From contig JAQFVV010000001.1 of NCBI GenBank assembly GCA_028023455.1, positions 19,713,611 to 19,777,610 of the forward strand: DNA of 64,000 nt, in the 5' to 3' direction. Source of the stretch: Epiperipatus broadwayi. Lineage: Eukaryota; Onychophora; Udeonychophora; Euonychophora; Peripatidae. The translations under genes were made by a program, and so were the position numbers. Every line of letters starts with the position of its first letter. Position 1 is the stretch's first letter. The notes below the pieces were generated by a model. It worked only from the letters and a program-made list of their open reading frames with translations, was not told where the DNA came from and searched no databases. Positions 37,321-51,367 of this stretch are shown here, piece after piece.

Positions 37321-39693
37321 TTTTCTTGTGTAGAAATTTTAGAAATAAAAAAGTTAATTAATATGTCTAATAGAATTGAATCTTTAAAGGCTCAGGTTAA
37401 TTTTCTTAAGTCTTGTAGGTTTTGCAATGTGTTTCCTAATTCATGTAATATTAAATTGGATAGGAAATTGGTTTTATTTTCTAATTGTGATTTTATTCTA
37501 AATTTTAAAAGATTTATTCTTAAACAATTTATTATACAGATTATGAGTAGTTTATCTAATTTAATTGATAGTTATAGAATGTTTAGAAGAAAGTTGGATT
37601 TTAGAAGGAATTTTAATTATTCTGTTTTAAATTCTTTTTTAAAGTGGTTTAGGAGTAAGTGTGAAATCACTTATAATAATAAGTATTTCAAGAAATTTAA
37701 ATGGTTGATTGGAAAGGCTGAAAATAAAAGTTTTGTGAAAGGAAAAGAGTTTAGATTTGGGTCTTATAAAAATAGGCCTGATGCTTCATCTGTTTTAAAT
37801 TTGTCAAATTATATTTTGAATGCATCTGATTTGGCTATTTTAGCTAAGGGTCCTGGCTTTGTTCCATTTGCTAATAGAAGTTTAATTTTTGATTTTGTTT
37901 CTGCAATTGAAAGTAGTAGTAATATTTCTGATGAAAATAAAATGTCTTTACAGGTTATTTTGAATAGTCAATTACTTAAAAGAGAAAAATTTGTTTTTGC
38001 CCCTAAGGTTATTAGTTTTGTTAAAAAAAGATTGAAAGCCAATGATGTTATATTATTAAAAGAAGATAAAGGTGGCCGGTTTGTATTGTTAAATAATATT
38101 GATTTTAAAAGTAAAGTTTCTTTAGAATTAAATAATGGAAAATATGCTATTTTAGATTCTGATCCTGGTAAAAAAATAAAATCTAAATTAATTAAGATTA
38201 TGAAAGTTATGGAAAATAAAAAGATTTTTGATAGAGCTACTTATTTAAATTGTTACCCTAGTGATTTTGTGGCTCCAAAGGTTTTCTTTAATTTGAAGTC
38301 TCATAAAGATAATTTTCCTTTGAGATGTATTTTTGATTTTACAGGAGGAATTGTTGATAAAATATCAAAATTTATTATAAGATATTTTAAGGATTACATA
38401 AAACTGGGTCAATTTTGTGTTTCTTCTTCCTTTGAAGCTTTTAAGAAAATAAATGGTTTTGTTTTGAATGATGATTGTGTTTTTGGTAGTTTAGACATTG
38501 AAAATATGTACCAATCGGTTAATAGATTAAAAAGTATTGATGTTTTTCTTTCAATTTTAAAAAAATTAGAATGTTTTTCTGCAGATAAGATTAAGGTTTT
38601 TCATGATTTGCTTTTGCTGTTAGAGGATTCAATGTATTTTATGTCTAATGATGTGTTTTATAAGATTAGAGAAGGTTGGGTTATTGGTTATGTCATTTCT
38701 CCATTGATGTGTGCTGTCTATATTGATTATTTGGAGTGTAGTATTATTAATATGTTTTCAGGTTCTATTAAATTATTTGTTAGGTATGTTGATGATTGTT
38801 TGTTTGTTATTCAGAAAGAGAAATTAGAAGAGTTTTTATGTGGATTGAATGGTTTTGATTCTAATATTAAGTTTACAATTGAGGGGGGTGGTTTTGATTT
38901 TGTAAAATTAAAGTTTTTAGATTTAAATGTTGAGAAGGTTAATGATGTTTTGTTTTGTAGTCATTTTATAAAACCTAAAAATTTGAGAAATATGATTAGG
39001 CCTGATAGTTATCAGCCTTTTATACATAAAAAAATGTCTTTGTTGAATTTTTGTTGTCGTAATAGAAGGCTTAATAATTTTAATAATGATGCTGATATTC
39101 AAAAAAGTCAATTTGCTGCTGAATATGTAGAATTGGGTTATAGTCATGATTTTATTAAAAAAGTGGTATTTAATAATAATGTTTATAGTCGTGATTTGGA
39201 TGATAAGAATTTTGTTGGTAAGGATGATGATTATATGTCTTTACCATTTAAAGCATCAATTTATAATTTGGTTTATAGGAATAGTCATTTGTTAGGTGGA
39301 AAGAAGGTTGCATGGAGGAAAGGTTCTGATTTGAATTCATTACTTAATGGTTCAAAGCAGTCTATTGATAGTAGGTCTATTCCTGGTATTGTTTATAAAA
39401 TTCCATGTAGTTGTGGTAAATTTTATGTAGGCCAGAGTAAATTTAGCCTTAAGGAAAGGGTTAAGGTTCATGTAAGTAGAGTTAAACATAGGTATCTTAA
39501 CTCAGCTTTATATATTCATGAATTGAATACAGGTCATAGAATATTGTTTGACAATGCTTCGGTTATTTTTTATGAAAAGAATGAGTTAAAAAGAAGAATA
39601 AAGGAGACTTTGATGATAAAACTCCTTGATTCTGAGGCTATCAATCTTATGAAGACTTCTTTTGATATTAAGGGAAGGTGGAGTTTGAAATGA
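37297..39693 (+). CDS. Penelope-like element polyprotein: reverse transcriptase plus GIY-YIG endonuclease
   Basis: An intact 798-codon frame. It encodes the single protein of a Penelope-like retroelement, which nicks target DNA and copies the element RNA from the nick in the nucleus. Residues 1-300 are a basic N-terminal region with a KEDKGGRFVLLN block (255-266). The RT palm follows: SLDIENMYQSV with Asp400 (motif A), GWVIGYVISPLMCAVYI (460-476, motif B, where the usual GSP is GYV), RYVDD with Asp499/Asp500 (motif C), and KLKFLDLNV (537-545, motif D/thumb). The GIY-YIG domain is at about 697-775: GIVY (697-700), KFYVGQSK (708-715), Arg721, and the helix NELKRRIKETLMI with a candidate catalytic Glu. 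Codons are strongly T/A-ending, unlike the exon at 62.26 kb. The start is the first ATG, just after a splice-acceptor-like tract; Met23 is an alternative. All key residues seen are present, so it may be active. Confidence 0.92.
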   Translation: MWQILYDNFSCVEILEIKKLINMSNRIESLKAQVNFLKSCRFCNVFPNSCNIKLDRKLVLFSNCDFILNFKRFILKQFIIQIMSSLSNLIDSYRMFRRKLDFRRNFNYSVLNSFLKWFRSKCEITYNNKYFKKFKWLIGKAENKSFVKGKEFRFGSYKNRPDASSVLNLSNYILNASDLAILAKGPGFVPFANRSLIFDFVSAIESSSNISDENKMSLQVILNSQLLKREKFVFAPKVISFVKKRLKANDVILLKEDKGGRFVLLNNIDFKSKVSLELNNGKYAILDSDPGKKIKSKLIKIMKVMENKKIFDRATYLNCYPSDFVAPKVFFNLKSHKDNFPLRCIFDFTGGIVDKISKFIIRYFKDYIKLGQFCVSSSFEAFKKINGFVLNDDCVFGSLDIENMYQSVNRLKSIDVFLSILKKLECFSADKIKVFHDLLLLLEDSMYFMSNDVFYKIREGWVIGYVISPLMCAVYIDYLECSIINMFSGSIKLFVRYVDDCLFVIQKEKLEEFLCGLNGFDSNIKFTIEGGGFDFVKLKFLDLNVEKVNDVLFCSHFIKPKNLRNMIRPDSYQPFIHKKMSLLNFCCRNRRLNNFNNDADIQKSQFAAEYVELGYSHDFIKKVVFNNNVYSRDLDDKNFVGKDDDYMSLPFKASIYNLVYRNSHLLGGKKVAWRKGSDLNSLLNGSKQSIDSRSIPGIVYKIPCSCGKFYVGQSKFSLKERVKVHVSRVKHRYLNSALYIHELNTGHRILFDNASVIFYEKNELKRRIKETLMIKLLDSEAINLMKTSFDIKGRWSLK

Positions 39694-39850
39694 ATTATGG
39701 GAAGGTTTGTTTGTTTGTATATATATATGTTTTCCTTTAGGTTGATTTTCACTTGAGAAGGTCTATTTGTAGTAGATGAAACCATGGTTGTGTAAGGATT
39801 TTGGTAAAATTTTGAATTTAATCTAGTACTGTATTGTTTTATGGTTTTGC
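39437..39850 (+). repeat. PLE1 3' pLTR copy
   Basis: It includes the last 85 or so codons of the polyprotein frame and 157 bp of non-coding tail. It ends TTATGGTTTTGC at a TA run. Confidence 0.9.
39750..39792 (+). ncRNA. Hammerhead-like motif in PLE1 3' pLTR
   Basis: Stem I is CAC (39750-39752) with GTG (39790-39792). The core is UUGAGAAG (expected CUGANGA). Stem II is GTCTA/TAGAT with a 7-nt loop and one G-U. Then GAAA (39778-39781), a minimal palindromic stem III ACCATGGT, and U at H17. Penelope pLTRs of many eukaryotes are known to carry minimal type I hammerheads at this place. The helices fit, but the core is non-canonical, which is odd for so young an element, so activity is uncertain. 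Confidence 0.5.
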
Positions 39851-39876
39851 ATATATATATATATATATATATATAT

Positions 39877-40678
39877 TCCTAGTAGATATTTTTTTCTAAT
39901 AAAAATGAATTAATATATGTGGTAAATAGAAATACACATAAAGAGGATCTTTGGTTCTATTTTATCTTTGATAACTGATTATAGTACCTTTATCCATAGT
40001 GGACACATGAATATTGATTTAGGATTTGTTGATTGGTCAGTGATTGTCATTGTTTTAAAAGTTGGGCTAGGGATATTGGGCAAAGTCCTTATATTCTATA
40101 TATTTTTTATGTTGAAAAGTTCACTAAATTTGAAAGATTATAGGAGGTAAAGTGGTTTAGATGAATAAATATAATGTTGATATTCTATATATTCCAAAGT
40201 GTCATAAATATGATAATTCCTTTAGTTATTGCATGAATTCTATTGGTGAAAAATTTAGTCTTTCTGATGCTCAAACATAGGAGTGAAAGTCAAAAGGTTT
40301 GTCCATTTGACATTTATCTCTAAAATATTGGTACATTGCATTATAACATGTATTTTTGGCAAACTATTACTTTGATGGAATATGAACCATGAATTGGAAT
40401 AAGATGCCCCAATACCCATCTAATGTTTTTCCTAGACCATGTGTGAAGTTGGTTTAAGGACTTTTTCAATTGTCAAATATTCTCTAAGAGACTGGCGTGT
40501 ACGTTTCTAAGTAATTTTTAAAACTGATGATTTGGGCCTATTAATTGTTGAAGTAATAACAACAGTTTTGATTTCACCCAATATTCTCATAAGATCTATG
40601 GGCGATTATTATGGTGGATATTATATTCATATCTGCAATCCTGGTTTATATAGGGCCCACTACAAGATTTTTTTAGTC
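39877..40678. other. Non-coding flank, possibly LINE-derived
   Basis: No open frame. Given the endonuclease-like relic next to it, decayed LINE sequence read on the minus strand is possible, but not demonstrable by eye. Confidence 0.35.
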
Positions 40679-40867
40679 TTACATAGCTAAATGTAAATTT
40701 CTGAAAATAGACATTGAGTGTTTCACGAGGGAAGCATTCTGATTTGTTTTATTTATATTTATTATTCCTTTGTCAGTGAAGTTAAGATCAAATGTAATAA
40801 TAATTGCTAAGTGGTCAGAGAAGGATGACATTTTAATGAATATGTTAATTAAGTGATCACATCTCAA
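40679..40867 (-). pseudogene. Possible LINE apurinic-type endonuclease end
   Basis: A 62-codon minus-strand frame contains MSSFSDHLAIIITFDL. It resembles the SDH motif that closes the APE-type endonuclease domain of LINEs (usual form: S-DH-x-hydrophobic pair-x-x-hydrophobic). Upstream endonuclease motifs were not found, and downstream sequence has stops. The call rests on one short motif and could be chance. It is not tied to either LINE family in this window. Confidence 0.3.
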
Positions 40868-42123
40868 CTTACATTTTCTATATGAATAAAAACAATATTT
40901 TATAAATTTACATTAATTATAAGCAAGAATAAATCAATTAATACCTGATTTGGGCAATTTAATATTTTGATGGGCATTACAATTTAATCATAACTGATTT
41001 CTTATGCTTAAAATAGATGGATCAAGATTGGAGTTGTAGAGTGAATTACTATTCCTAATGCATGTCACACAAAATGTCTGATTAAAAAATAAATAATGCA
41101 AATTTATAGTTTATAAAATTAGATTTTTAAAAAAAAAACTTAGCAACATACTGACAGATATTAAAAAATAATTATTCCAGTACATAGTTTAAAAAAATAA
41201 AATAAACAAAACAATAATAATAATAATTTGAATAAAATATATTTATGTAAAACTGTTAATATATTGAGAACAACATTACACATAGTCTATTAAATATTAA
41301 AATGCATACAATATGCTGGGCTATTTCTATTAGCTATCATTAAATGGTGAATGTCTAAAAACTTTTAAACTTTATTTAAACTTTTCAAATATAAACAATT
41401 TGTTATTAATAACACAGAAATAGATATTACAGGTTAGTAGATAATGCAATATTTTAGTCCAATATATTATCATATCTAATATATCATCATCACAAATGTT
41501 CCAGCAAATTAACATGTATATGATTCCAAATTTGGATACAATGTTTTGGCAATGATTCCTTTCTCTCTACTTTATATAAAAACTTCCTGAATACTAAACT
41601 AATGCCATAAATTCATAGCTTTAAATTTCCTCAATTGAAGTAATGAAATATATAAAATCATCATCTGAAATAATATATTCTATCATTGTCTGACTAAATT
41701 TAAATATACCAAAGTTAAATACATCACAGAGTTAATTAATAAAATTACAAACAATAAGATATAACCATGAAATCAGATAACATCCATTAAATAAAATGAA
41801 ATACATAAAAAATTCTCAACAACTTCCATTCAATTTATAAGATAAGATAGATAAAATAACATCTGTATATAGTGTAAGGATAGCTTATAATCCATTTCAA
41901 ATCTACATTTAATATGTCCACAGTAGTAGATCCATAAAAAGAGACATAAGCTGATATAATAAGCTAAATACCTAATATTCAATTTTATGTGCAAACATAC
42001 ATATAAATGCACACATACTTGAAGTTTGTTTAATAAGCACCAAACCAAAACAATGTTAAAATAAAATAAATGCTCCTTTTTAATGAAGAAAAGACTTAAC
42101 CTTAGAAACTTCTTATATATATT
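40868..42123. other. AT-rich non-coding stretch
   Basis: No gene or repeat recognised; G is scarce on the plus strand from here to about 48 kb. Confidence 0.5.
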
Positions 42124-43740
<1,617 letters not shown>

Positions 43741-46700
43741 TTATGACTCGTTTATCATCTTGATCATCAGCACTAAAAATTTAAGATCATTTGCATTTCT
43801 ACTTAATTCAAAACCTATCTTGCTTTCTTTTAAAACAATTCATCATTCTAAGTTTATTCATTATTCTACTTTCAGAATACAAAATTCCACTACGCATTAC
43901 TAAAGAAATTAAGATAGTGATATAATGTATAGAATATGAAAAAATAACTAGAGTAATGACTCAGTAGTATAAAAATAATTCACTAATTCACATGAAAAAG
44001 CAGAGTGAAATATCAGGTATGACTCAGTCTAATACCCATAGAAAATAATGTCTTGGCTTTTTTAGCACTTAAAGATTATTAAAAATACAAACAAACAACA
44101 CTGACCATGGATATAACATACAGGGCTATATTTACTGTATTTGTATAACATCTACTTCAATAAAATATAGTTTAATCTTCCTATCTTCTTGACATACCCT
44201 AAAAATATAAACATCCAGGATTTCATTTTCTACTGCCCTGTTCACTATCATCTAAAAAGTTCCAAATAGATTTAAACAACCTACATCACAAAATAAATTA
44301 AGCAATTTTCCCAATAATAAACAAAATTAACACATTAATTCATCAAACCATGAATACTTTAAGAAATGGTTTCACACACTTAAGCTTAGCCACAAATATG
44401 AATGATTATGATTAAAATATACGGTCAATATTCATAGATTTAAAATAAATATAAATGGTTTTATTTAGCAAAAAAATCATACAAAATTATGGTAATTAAT
44501 AAAGTCATAACAAACTTTATAATATAAAACAAAATATATACATATCTTTTTATTTATAGCTTATATCTCTTAATAAAAATATATGTATGTGTTATTAATT
44601 CACACATCTGCATATCAGTCTATTCTTTTAGCATAACAGGAATGTTTAAATTCCAAGAAATTCTTAAAAATATATATTACATGAACTTTAAAATAATTAC
44701 AATTACCTGTGTGATTAAAACATTATCACATTTTGATATCTTCTGGTCCAAATTACATAGTCATATAAAAAAATCAAAAATTCCATTCACACAGTGTTCA
44801 TTATAAAATATCACACTTAAAAAAAAAATGTTTCCAAAAATTTAAAAATTGTTAAATGAGATTAAAATTATGATAATTAAAAGTGCCTATTATTGCAGTT
44901 TATCTAATATAACTTAAAAATAAATTGTAATGCTAAAGTTAATATTCTTCTTTAAAAAAATAATAAATAAGAACTAATAATAAAAGTTAAAGTTACATAT
45001 TCCTCCTCTTAATACAAAAGTCCTTCTTGAAAAGTTCTAATACATTGGGAGTTTCATGGTCACTAGGCAACAAACATTGTCTAAAGTATTTTTTCTTTCT
45101 AACTCTCCTCCTTTGGTGCGTACAAATAACCATAAAAAATAATTGTCGACTTTTAGAATATGTAAAAATGCTTAAAAATATTGTTCATCCTGCTCCCAAA
45201 AAATATTTAAAACAGTCCATTTCTGCAAATCTTTCCAGGATGACAATAATTTATTCAATAATATTTTACAATCCATTTTGAAAATAACTTTTATCCATGC
45301 ACGCACATATATTCCAATTTGTTCAGGGACAGATATACCATTCATGGTCATATTTATTAACAAATAATTCTGGAATAAATAGATGTCTTTCCATTTTAAA
45401 ACTTATATTCCAATAAGGCACATAACAAGGCAAATAGTTGAATCCAGGTTTTTAATATCAAAAGGTTATTTATTTCTGATATAGATATATTTTTTCCACT
45501 AACCATTTCTCTTCTTTTTTTAAAAAATATACAGCAATTAAAATAGCGGTTGATTATATTTTAATGTTCGCTTATTTCAAATGGCATTTTTAAGCCATTA
45601 TATTCTTTATAGAATTTATCTTCAAAACTGCCTTGCTTCACAAATCCAAATATAAAATTTGTTTCAAAGATAAATATTTTTTTAAACTATAATCATCCAA
45701 AACAATGTTATAAATATTAAAAAGAGAACAATATATTTTATAGCTTATTTCCAATGTCCTTTCATATTCCCAGGTGAATTGCATTTCCATCAAAATAATG
45801 TCTTTTAAAAGTTTTTGACTTTATAAATATAGATGTATTCACTACACATAACATACCTCTAGATAATATTTGTATACAATTTTGAAATACTCTCTGTAAA
45901 CAAATATTTAAATTCTCATATAGTACTAGAAAAACCATGCTTCCATAAAATCTTCAGTTTCTCTTCTCTAATCCACCCATACAAAAGACTATATGTTTTT
46001 GATCCATAAATTACTAATGAATTTCAACCAAGCTTCAGAATATTTTACTAATAAAAAATTAGTGAATTTATTCACACATATTGTTGAATTAAAGATTAAC
46101 TTTCTTTATCCTTTTGACTTTTTTAAAAATAAAAAATATTAAAAATTTAGATAATTTGCTGTTAGTTTTTACTATATTACTAGCCTATTGTAATATAACT
46201 TTATACTGTTTAACAACAATAATTTTTCATAATTTTTCTAACACAACAACTACTATTCTCTCAATTTTCTAACCAATGTTAACTAATTACACACAGTACT
46301 TATACCCATTTTTTAAAAAAGATTTCATTGGACTAAAACAATCAGACTACAAACTCCTAATTAAATACTTTTAAAAATTGGAAATAAAATAATGTATCAT
46401 CCTTTAAATAATAGTTATAAAAAATATTTAATTTATTAATTTATTCCATAACTTTATTTAACCAAACAAAATATTTTAAATAATACATTTTATCATTTTT
46501 TACTAATATATTAAATTTTAAACCAACATTTACTTTAATATATTTATTTTAGTTTATATTTATTAGTTTAAAATATCTTTAAAAATTAAATAATATTTAT
46601 TTCAGATTTATCTTATCATCTTGAAATACTTCCATTTTTGTTACTAATTTTAGAAAGTAATTTAAAAACTTTCCCTTAGTTCATGCAAGCATTACATACA

Positions 46701-47280
46701 TATTGCCAGTCTTGTGATCTACTTTCCAGACAAATGTTGCAATTTTTTGAAACTTACTATCTGAAATAAAATTTAAATGAATATTCAATTACAAAATAAT
46801 ACCAATTATAAAATATTAAATATAATAGTAAAATATATAATAGCAAATATTGACATTTTTATAACAATAAAATTGAAACATTTGGTACACCATAAATTAT
46901 GAAGAACTTTAGTAAATAATTATTACACAGTTTTAACTTACTTTAAAGATAAATTTATTACTTCATTCAACTACATTAAATACAATATTGTAAATTAATA
47001 ATTTTCAAATATTTATTTAGCAGGATATTAACTACATTTTTCAAGTATGATTAAAATCACTTATTTTAACCATAAAATACTAAATTATTCTACTTTCTTA
47101 TTATAATTTAAACAATTTAAAATAGTTTTAAAATACTCTTTAACCTCCTATGCATTCACTTTGACAAGTTTTAGGCATCTCTTTAAATATTATTATTATA
47201 GTTATAACATTTATAACTATCTTAACTTAAAATTTTTAAAAAAATTGACTTTTTCTAGCATGTCTAGCTTTAATACAATG
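43741..47280. other. AT-rich, G-poor non-coding stretch
   Basis: No gene supported. It could hold unrecognised internal sequence of the element to which the dispersed repeat belongs. Confidence 0.45.
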
Positions 47281-47329
47281 GTACAATATATATATATACT
47301 TATAAATCCAAGAAATAATATTATATTTC

Positions 47330-47363
47330 AACCAGAGGACTGGTTTTCATCAGAAAGAAAAAA
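47330..47363 (-). ncRNA. Hammerhead core in PLE3 3' end
   Basis: On the minus strand: CUGAUGA (47363-47357) is an exact consensus core. One extra A follows, then stem II AACCAG-TCCT-CTGGTT (six perfect pairs) and GAAA (47339-47336). Stem III can only be a short AU hairpin, and stem I is not convincingly paired. Core and stem II are excellent; the rest is uncertain. Confidence 0.5.
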
Positions 47364-47894
47364 AATATACAGTAACATGGCGATAATCAAAAATTACAGG
47401 TTTGATAAAAGATTATAAATTTAACAAACCCTCCCTGATTGGTCACAAAATCTAAAACAGAATATCTACCCAATCAATGACAGAATTCAAACAAAAAAAA
47501 AAACTACATTTCCTCCTAATCAAGCCTAAATTCTATTTGAATTGAAATAAATAAATAAATAAAAAATCCAAAATTAAAATATACATATGTGCATATATGT
47601 AAAAATAGACTATGATCACATACAAAAAATAGCTGTGCTCACATTAATATTCATTAAAAACTAAAATACTTATACATGTTAATCAAAAATTATAGTTAGT
47701 GCAAAGTAAAATAATTTATAATAATTAATTATTTACCCATATACCAATTAAACACAGATATTAAACATCCATATAACCAATCTTTACATAAAAATAACAA
47801 TTTTCACATAAAAAACTCACATACAAAAATCATTTAGGAGACCACATAACCCAGAGATGTAATAGTTCCAATATTTAAATTCAATCCATGTAGT

Positions 47895-48600
47895 TCTAAA
47901 GGCTTGAATTTAAAAATTAAAAAAACTCTCCTTTTGTTTCCTCTCCCTTGTAGAAGAAAAACCTTCCTGAAGAATTACTACTCTTAAATCATCAATTGAA
48001 TGATTCAGTAAATTAAAATGTTTCAAAACTGGTCTATCGTCATTCTTATGCAAAATGTCAAATCTATGATTGGTCATTCTGACATGTAAACTATTTGCTG
48101 ACTCACCTATATACTGGCTTAAACATCTACTACACTCTATCAAATATTTCAAATTAACACTTTTACATGTAACATAATTAAGAATATATCATTTGAAATT
48201 ATGATTCTTAGTACTAAAGACCAATTTTGTCACAACAATATGTTTACATGTAAAACATCTTTTATCTTCACATGGAGAACATCCTTTTTCCTGTACAGAA
48301 CTACTAAAAAAATTTGTTTTGACAAGTATATCTCTAAGTGATCTATGTTTTCGATATACAACCTTAGGTGGACCAGAAAAAATAGATTTTAAATAATCTG
48401 TGGAATGTAATATGTTAAAATGTTTTGCCAATATCCTGTTAATATTAGGTAAATCTCTATTAAAAGTAAGAACCAATGGTGGAACATCTAATTGTTTTTT
48501 ACTCTTTTTAGATAAAATAAGTTTCTTTCTATCAATTAAAGAAGATCTTCTTACTGCATTATCCAACAATGAATTAGGATACCTCATATTAACCAATATA
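47895..48600 (-). pseudogene. PLE3 polyprotein remnant: Cys-rich linker and GIY-YIG endonuclease
   Basis: Frame 1 (48189-48600) gives RYPNSLLDNAVRRS, LVLTFNRDLPNINRILAKHF, KVVYRKHRSLRDILVKTNFF and GCSPCEDKRCFTCKHI. This is the linker with the Cys-x2-Cys...Cys-x2-Cys cluster found between RT and nuclease in several Penelope-like lineages. After a stop near 48186 the second frame (47910-48152) encodes the nuclease: NLKYLIECSRCLSQYIGESA (Y-x-I...YIG), SLHVRMTNHR with its Arg, and FSSTRERKQKESFF with the Glu helix. It is different in sequence from PLE1 and closer in style to Neptune/Poseidon-type elements (inference). With no RT, it cannot move. Confidence 0.75.
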
Positions 48601-48617
48601 TATATATATATATATAT

Positions 48618-51367
48618 TGTACCGGTCAGAATTGTATGTTTATTTAACAAGGTTTAGAATCTAAGCAAAAGTACCCTAAATCCACTCATGCCCGAGATAC
48701 ACAGGTCAGGAGCAATCATGAATTCTGCCCTATTTGCTCTTCTCTAAAACTATAACATTATAAACAACACTTCTGATGATAATAGATTAAATTTTATTCA
48801 TTCTGGTCCTGGAGACACAGCGAGGAAACACGAGTTCTATAGGGTAACTAGTATAAATAAATAATACTAAATCTTCTCTCAATCAAATAACTTATGTGAA
48901 AGGAAAATTTATACATTTAAAATGAATTGCACACAGCTAGCATTGCAAAAGAAACATGAATAATAACATAGTATCCATCCAGAATGAGCAAAGACAAAAC
49001 AACTCATAGATAAATGTTTATTTAAGATAATGTTAGAACTTCTAAATAATATTATCATTATTATAAAGATTAAATAGGATTCAATGAGTGAGATTCAGTA
49101 AGACACAAACGCATGAGTAATTCAACATAGTTTAATGAACATAAATAATTTAAATTTACATCAGAAGCATAGCACAGATTTAATGTGGTTAATATTTTGT
49201 ACATAGGAAACTGATTTAGTATGCTAATGAACTATAAATAATAATAAAATTAATGTTATCAATGCTATGACCATTACTTTAAGTAATGATAAGGACATTT
49301 ATAAATTCATCTCCAAAGAGAGGTTTATGCTTAATATGACAGTTAATAATTTATCATTTATGAGCATATTTGGGCCTGTACAAATGAGAAATGGGTTAGC
49401 CTAAATAAGCTTTACTGTGACAATCCTAAAATATTTGACTAATTATTCAATGAGTGGTTTACAAACATCACAGCACCACATCTTATAGATAAAATGAGAA
49501 CTACATATAAAAAAACTCGCAGTGCTAACTATAATGACAACATTTAAAATCGAGAAGATGTCCATCTTTGGACTGGAAGGCTTTATCACATACATGATTC
49601 CGATTGTATTTATCACAAGGCAATATTCGAAAATATGAGTGGTAAGAATTCCATGGTATGCCTCCCAACATTTCACATGCATAGCCTTAATACTCTAATG
49701 TTTATCCTGAGATCGGTTCTAACAAACCTCATTCCTAGACGAGTTATGTGAAGAAAATCCGGAGGTCGGATGAATAAATATGATAAAGCAAAATATAAAA
49801 TCTTTAAAATGCCATCATAAGTAAGCAATGTGAATATGGCTTAAGTCTTAAATGACTAATGAAATAATTTAAGCTTAAATAAAGCAATAATATCATGCGT
49901 AATGCCATGATAAAATAATAACCACTCAGCATCGTACGTATAACTTTAATAAATTTGGGATGTCGAAAATAGACAAGGGAAAAATATTTTTCCTATTTAA
50001 TAAGCCCAAGTATTTTAAAATGACAATATATCATAAGCTAATGCTCAATGGTGTAAAAGCAATAAACAATTATTTAAAATAGGTTAATAATTAAAATCAT
50101 TTTAGAAAACATAGAATGCATCTAAATAAATAGTGTCAACAACAAAAAGTTTATCTTATCCCATAATATGACATTTTAAACAATCCGCCATTAAGCACAC
50201 ATTTCAAAATATTTAACCTAGTGAACAGCATTCAATAAGAAATTTTACGTTTAACTATTTAAATATTCTAAAAATATGGAATGATGATTGAAATAATATA
50301 AGTTCGCTAGATTGAAACATTAGCATACTAAAACTAATTTAATAAGATACATAGTTTAAATAAGTTTTGCCGCCTGAAAATAATATAATTAGAGCGTGAA
50401 ACTTAAAACTAGTGATAGATTTTAAATATATATAATTCTGTGCTAGCATTTCAAAGAACAAGTTTAAAACTTAAAAGAGAAAATCACAAATTTAATGTTA
50501 ATTAAGTTTATAGTCAGTTACTAAATAAATAAAGGTTACATTATGATTACAATTAAGATTTAGGAAAGAAGTCAAGTGAGGAAAATTAAGAGTTCATTCT
50601 TCAGCAAAATGGATTATCTTTAGAAGTTATGGTGGCCACTTATAATAACGTATACAAAGTTTAGCAAAGCACAATATTAATAAAATATTGGTAGGCATCT
50701 TCCAATATTCTTTTACAGTTAAACATAACAGTTCTCAAGCAGCGATGGTATGACAGGGAGGCAGAACAAAGGCGATCTAAGGCCAGGGAGGCAAATTCTT
50801 TTTACTCACAGTTCATTTTGCTTCCACTCTCCAAACAAATACCAGAGAAGAGTGATTTGAACTCCCTTTGCACGTTCCTAGAACTTCTGCTCCTCCTATA
50901 CTTGAAATTTGGCAATATTGGAAGATGTAAACAATACATTCCGGAAAGCATTATTTAAACATATTTTTAAAATTGCAAATAACTTTAAAATATGATTTTT
51001 GGTTTGACTTGAAATGAGAATGACATTTTTAAATTGTAATAATACTTTTTAGAATTTTCTGGCATTGCTTTAGCTTTACATTAATCGTAGTCATTTTTAT
51101 ATCTATAAAACATATACGCACATACACAATTATCTAAGTGAAAGGAATTTACAAGCTTGAAAATAAAATATACTTAAGCTAAAATAATAATTCAATTGGT
51201 TACACATAACCATTTTAAATAAACAGGGAAGAAGTGATATGTGTATATGTGTGTTTAACATTCCTAGATGACCAAATAAACATATAAACTGGTTCACATC
51301 CTACTTTAAAGGGATGTAATGTCACCAGGCAGTGAAGTTAAATATGTACCACAGATTTACCACATCA
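48618..51367 (-). repeat. Gypsy 3' LTR (2750 bp)
   Basis: It matches 58205-61715 along its whole length apart from the 768-bp insert and small indels. It contains a segment at about 49259-49298 that is missing in the other copy. The preceding internal bases (51368-51376, GGGAATG on the minus strand) are a weak polypurine tract. Confidence 0.9.

Larger units (their letters stand above)
35978..39850 (+). mobile_element. PLE1: apparently complete Penelope-like retroelement
   Basis: It lies between TA runs (35945-35977 and 39851-39876). The order is: inverted terminal repeat copy (35984-36425, minus), direct copy (36426-36840), tandemly repeated leader (36859-37320), one long frame (37297-39693), and a 3' terminal repeat (39437-39850) that overlaps the 3' end of the frame. 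The direct and 3' copies differ at only a few positions over 415 bp (for example one inserted base, GCTTCTGG against GCTTCGG). This indicates recent insertion. The arrangement matches the pLTR structure described for Penelope elements. Each repeat carries a hammerhead-like motif. Confidence 0.9.
47283..48617 (-). mobile_element. PLE3: 5'-truncated Penelope-like element
   Basis: Minus-oriented fragment between TA runs (47285-47299 and 48594-48617). It contains the linker and endonuclease part of the polyprotein and a hammerhead-like 3' motif. The RT core is missing: the sequence passes from the TA run straight into the linker. Its left TA run is also the insertion point of the Gypsy element. 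Confidence 0.75.
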
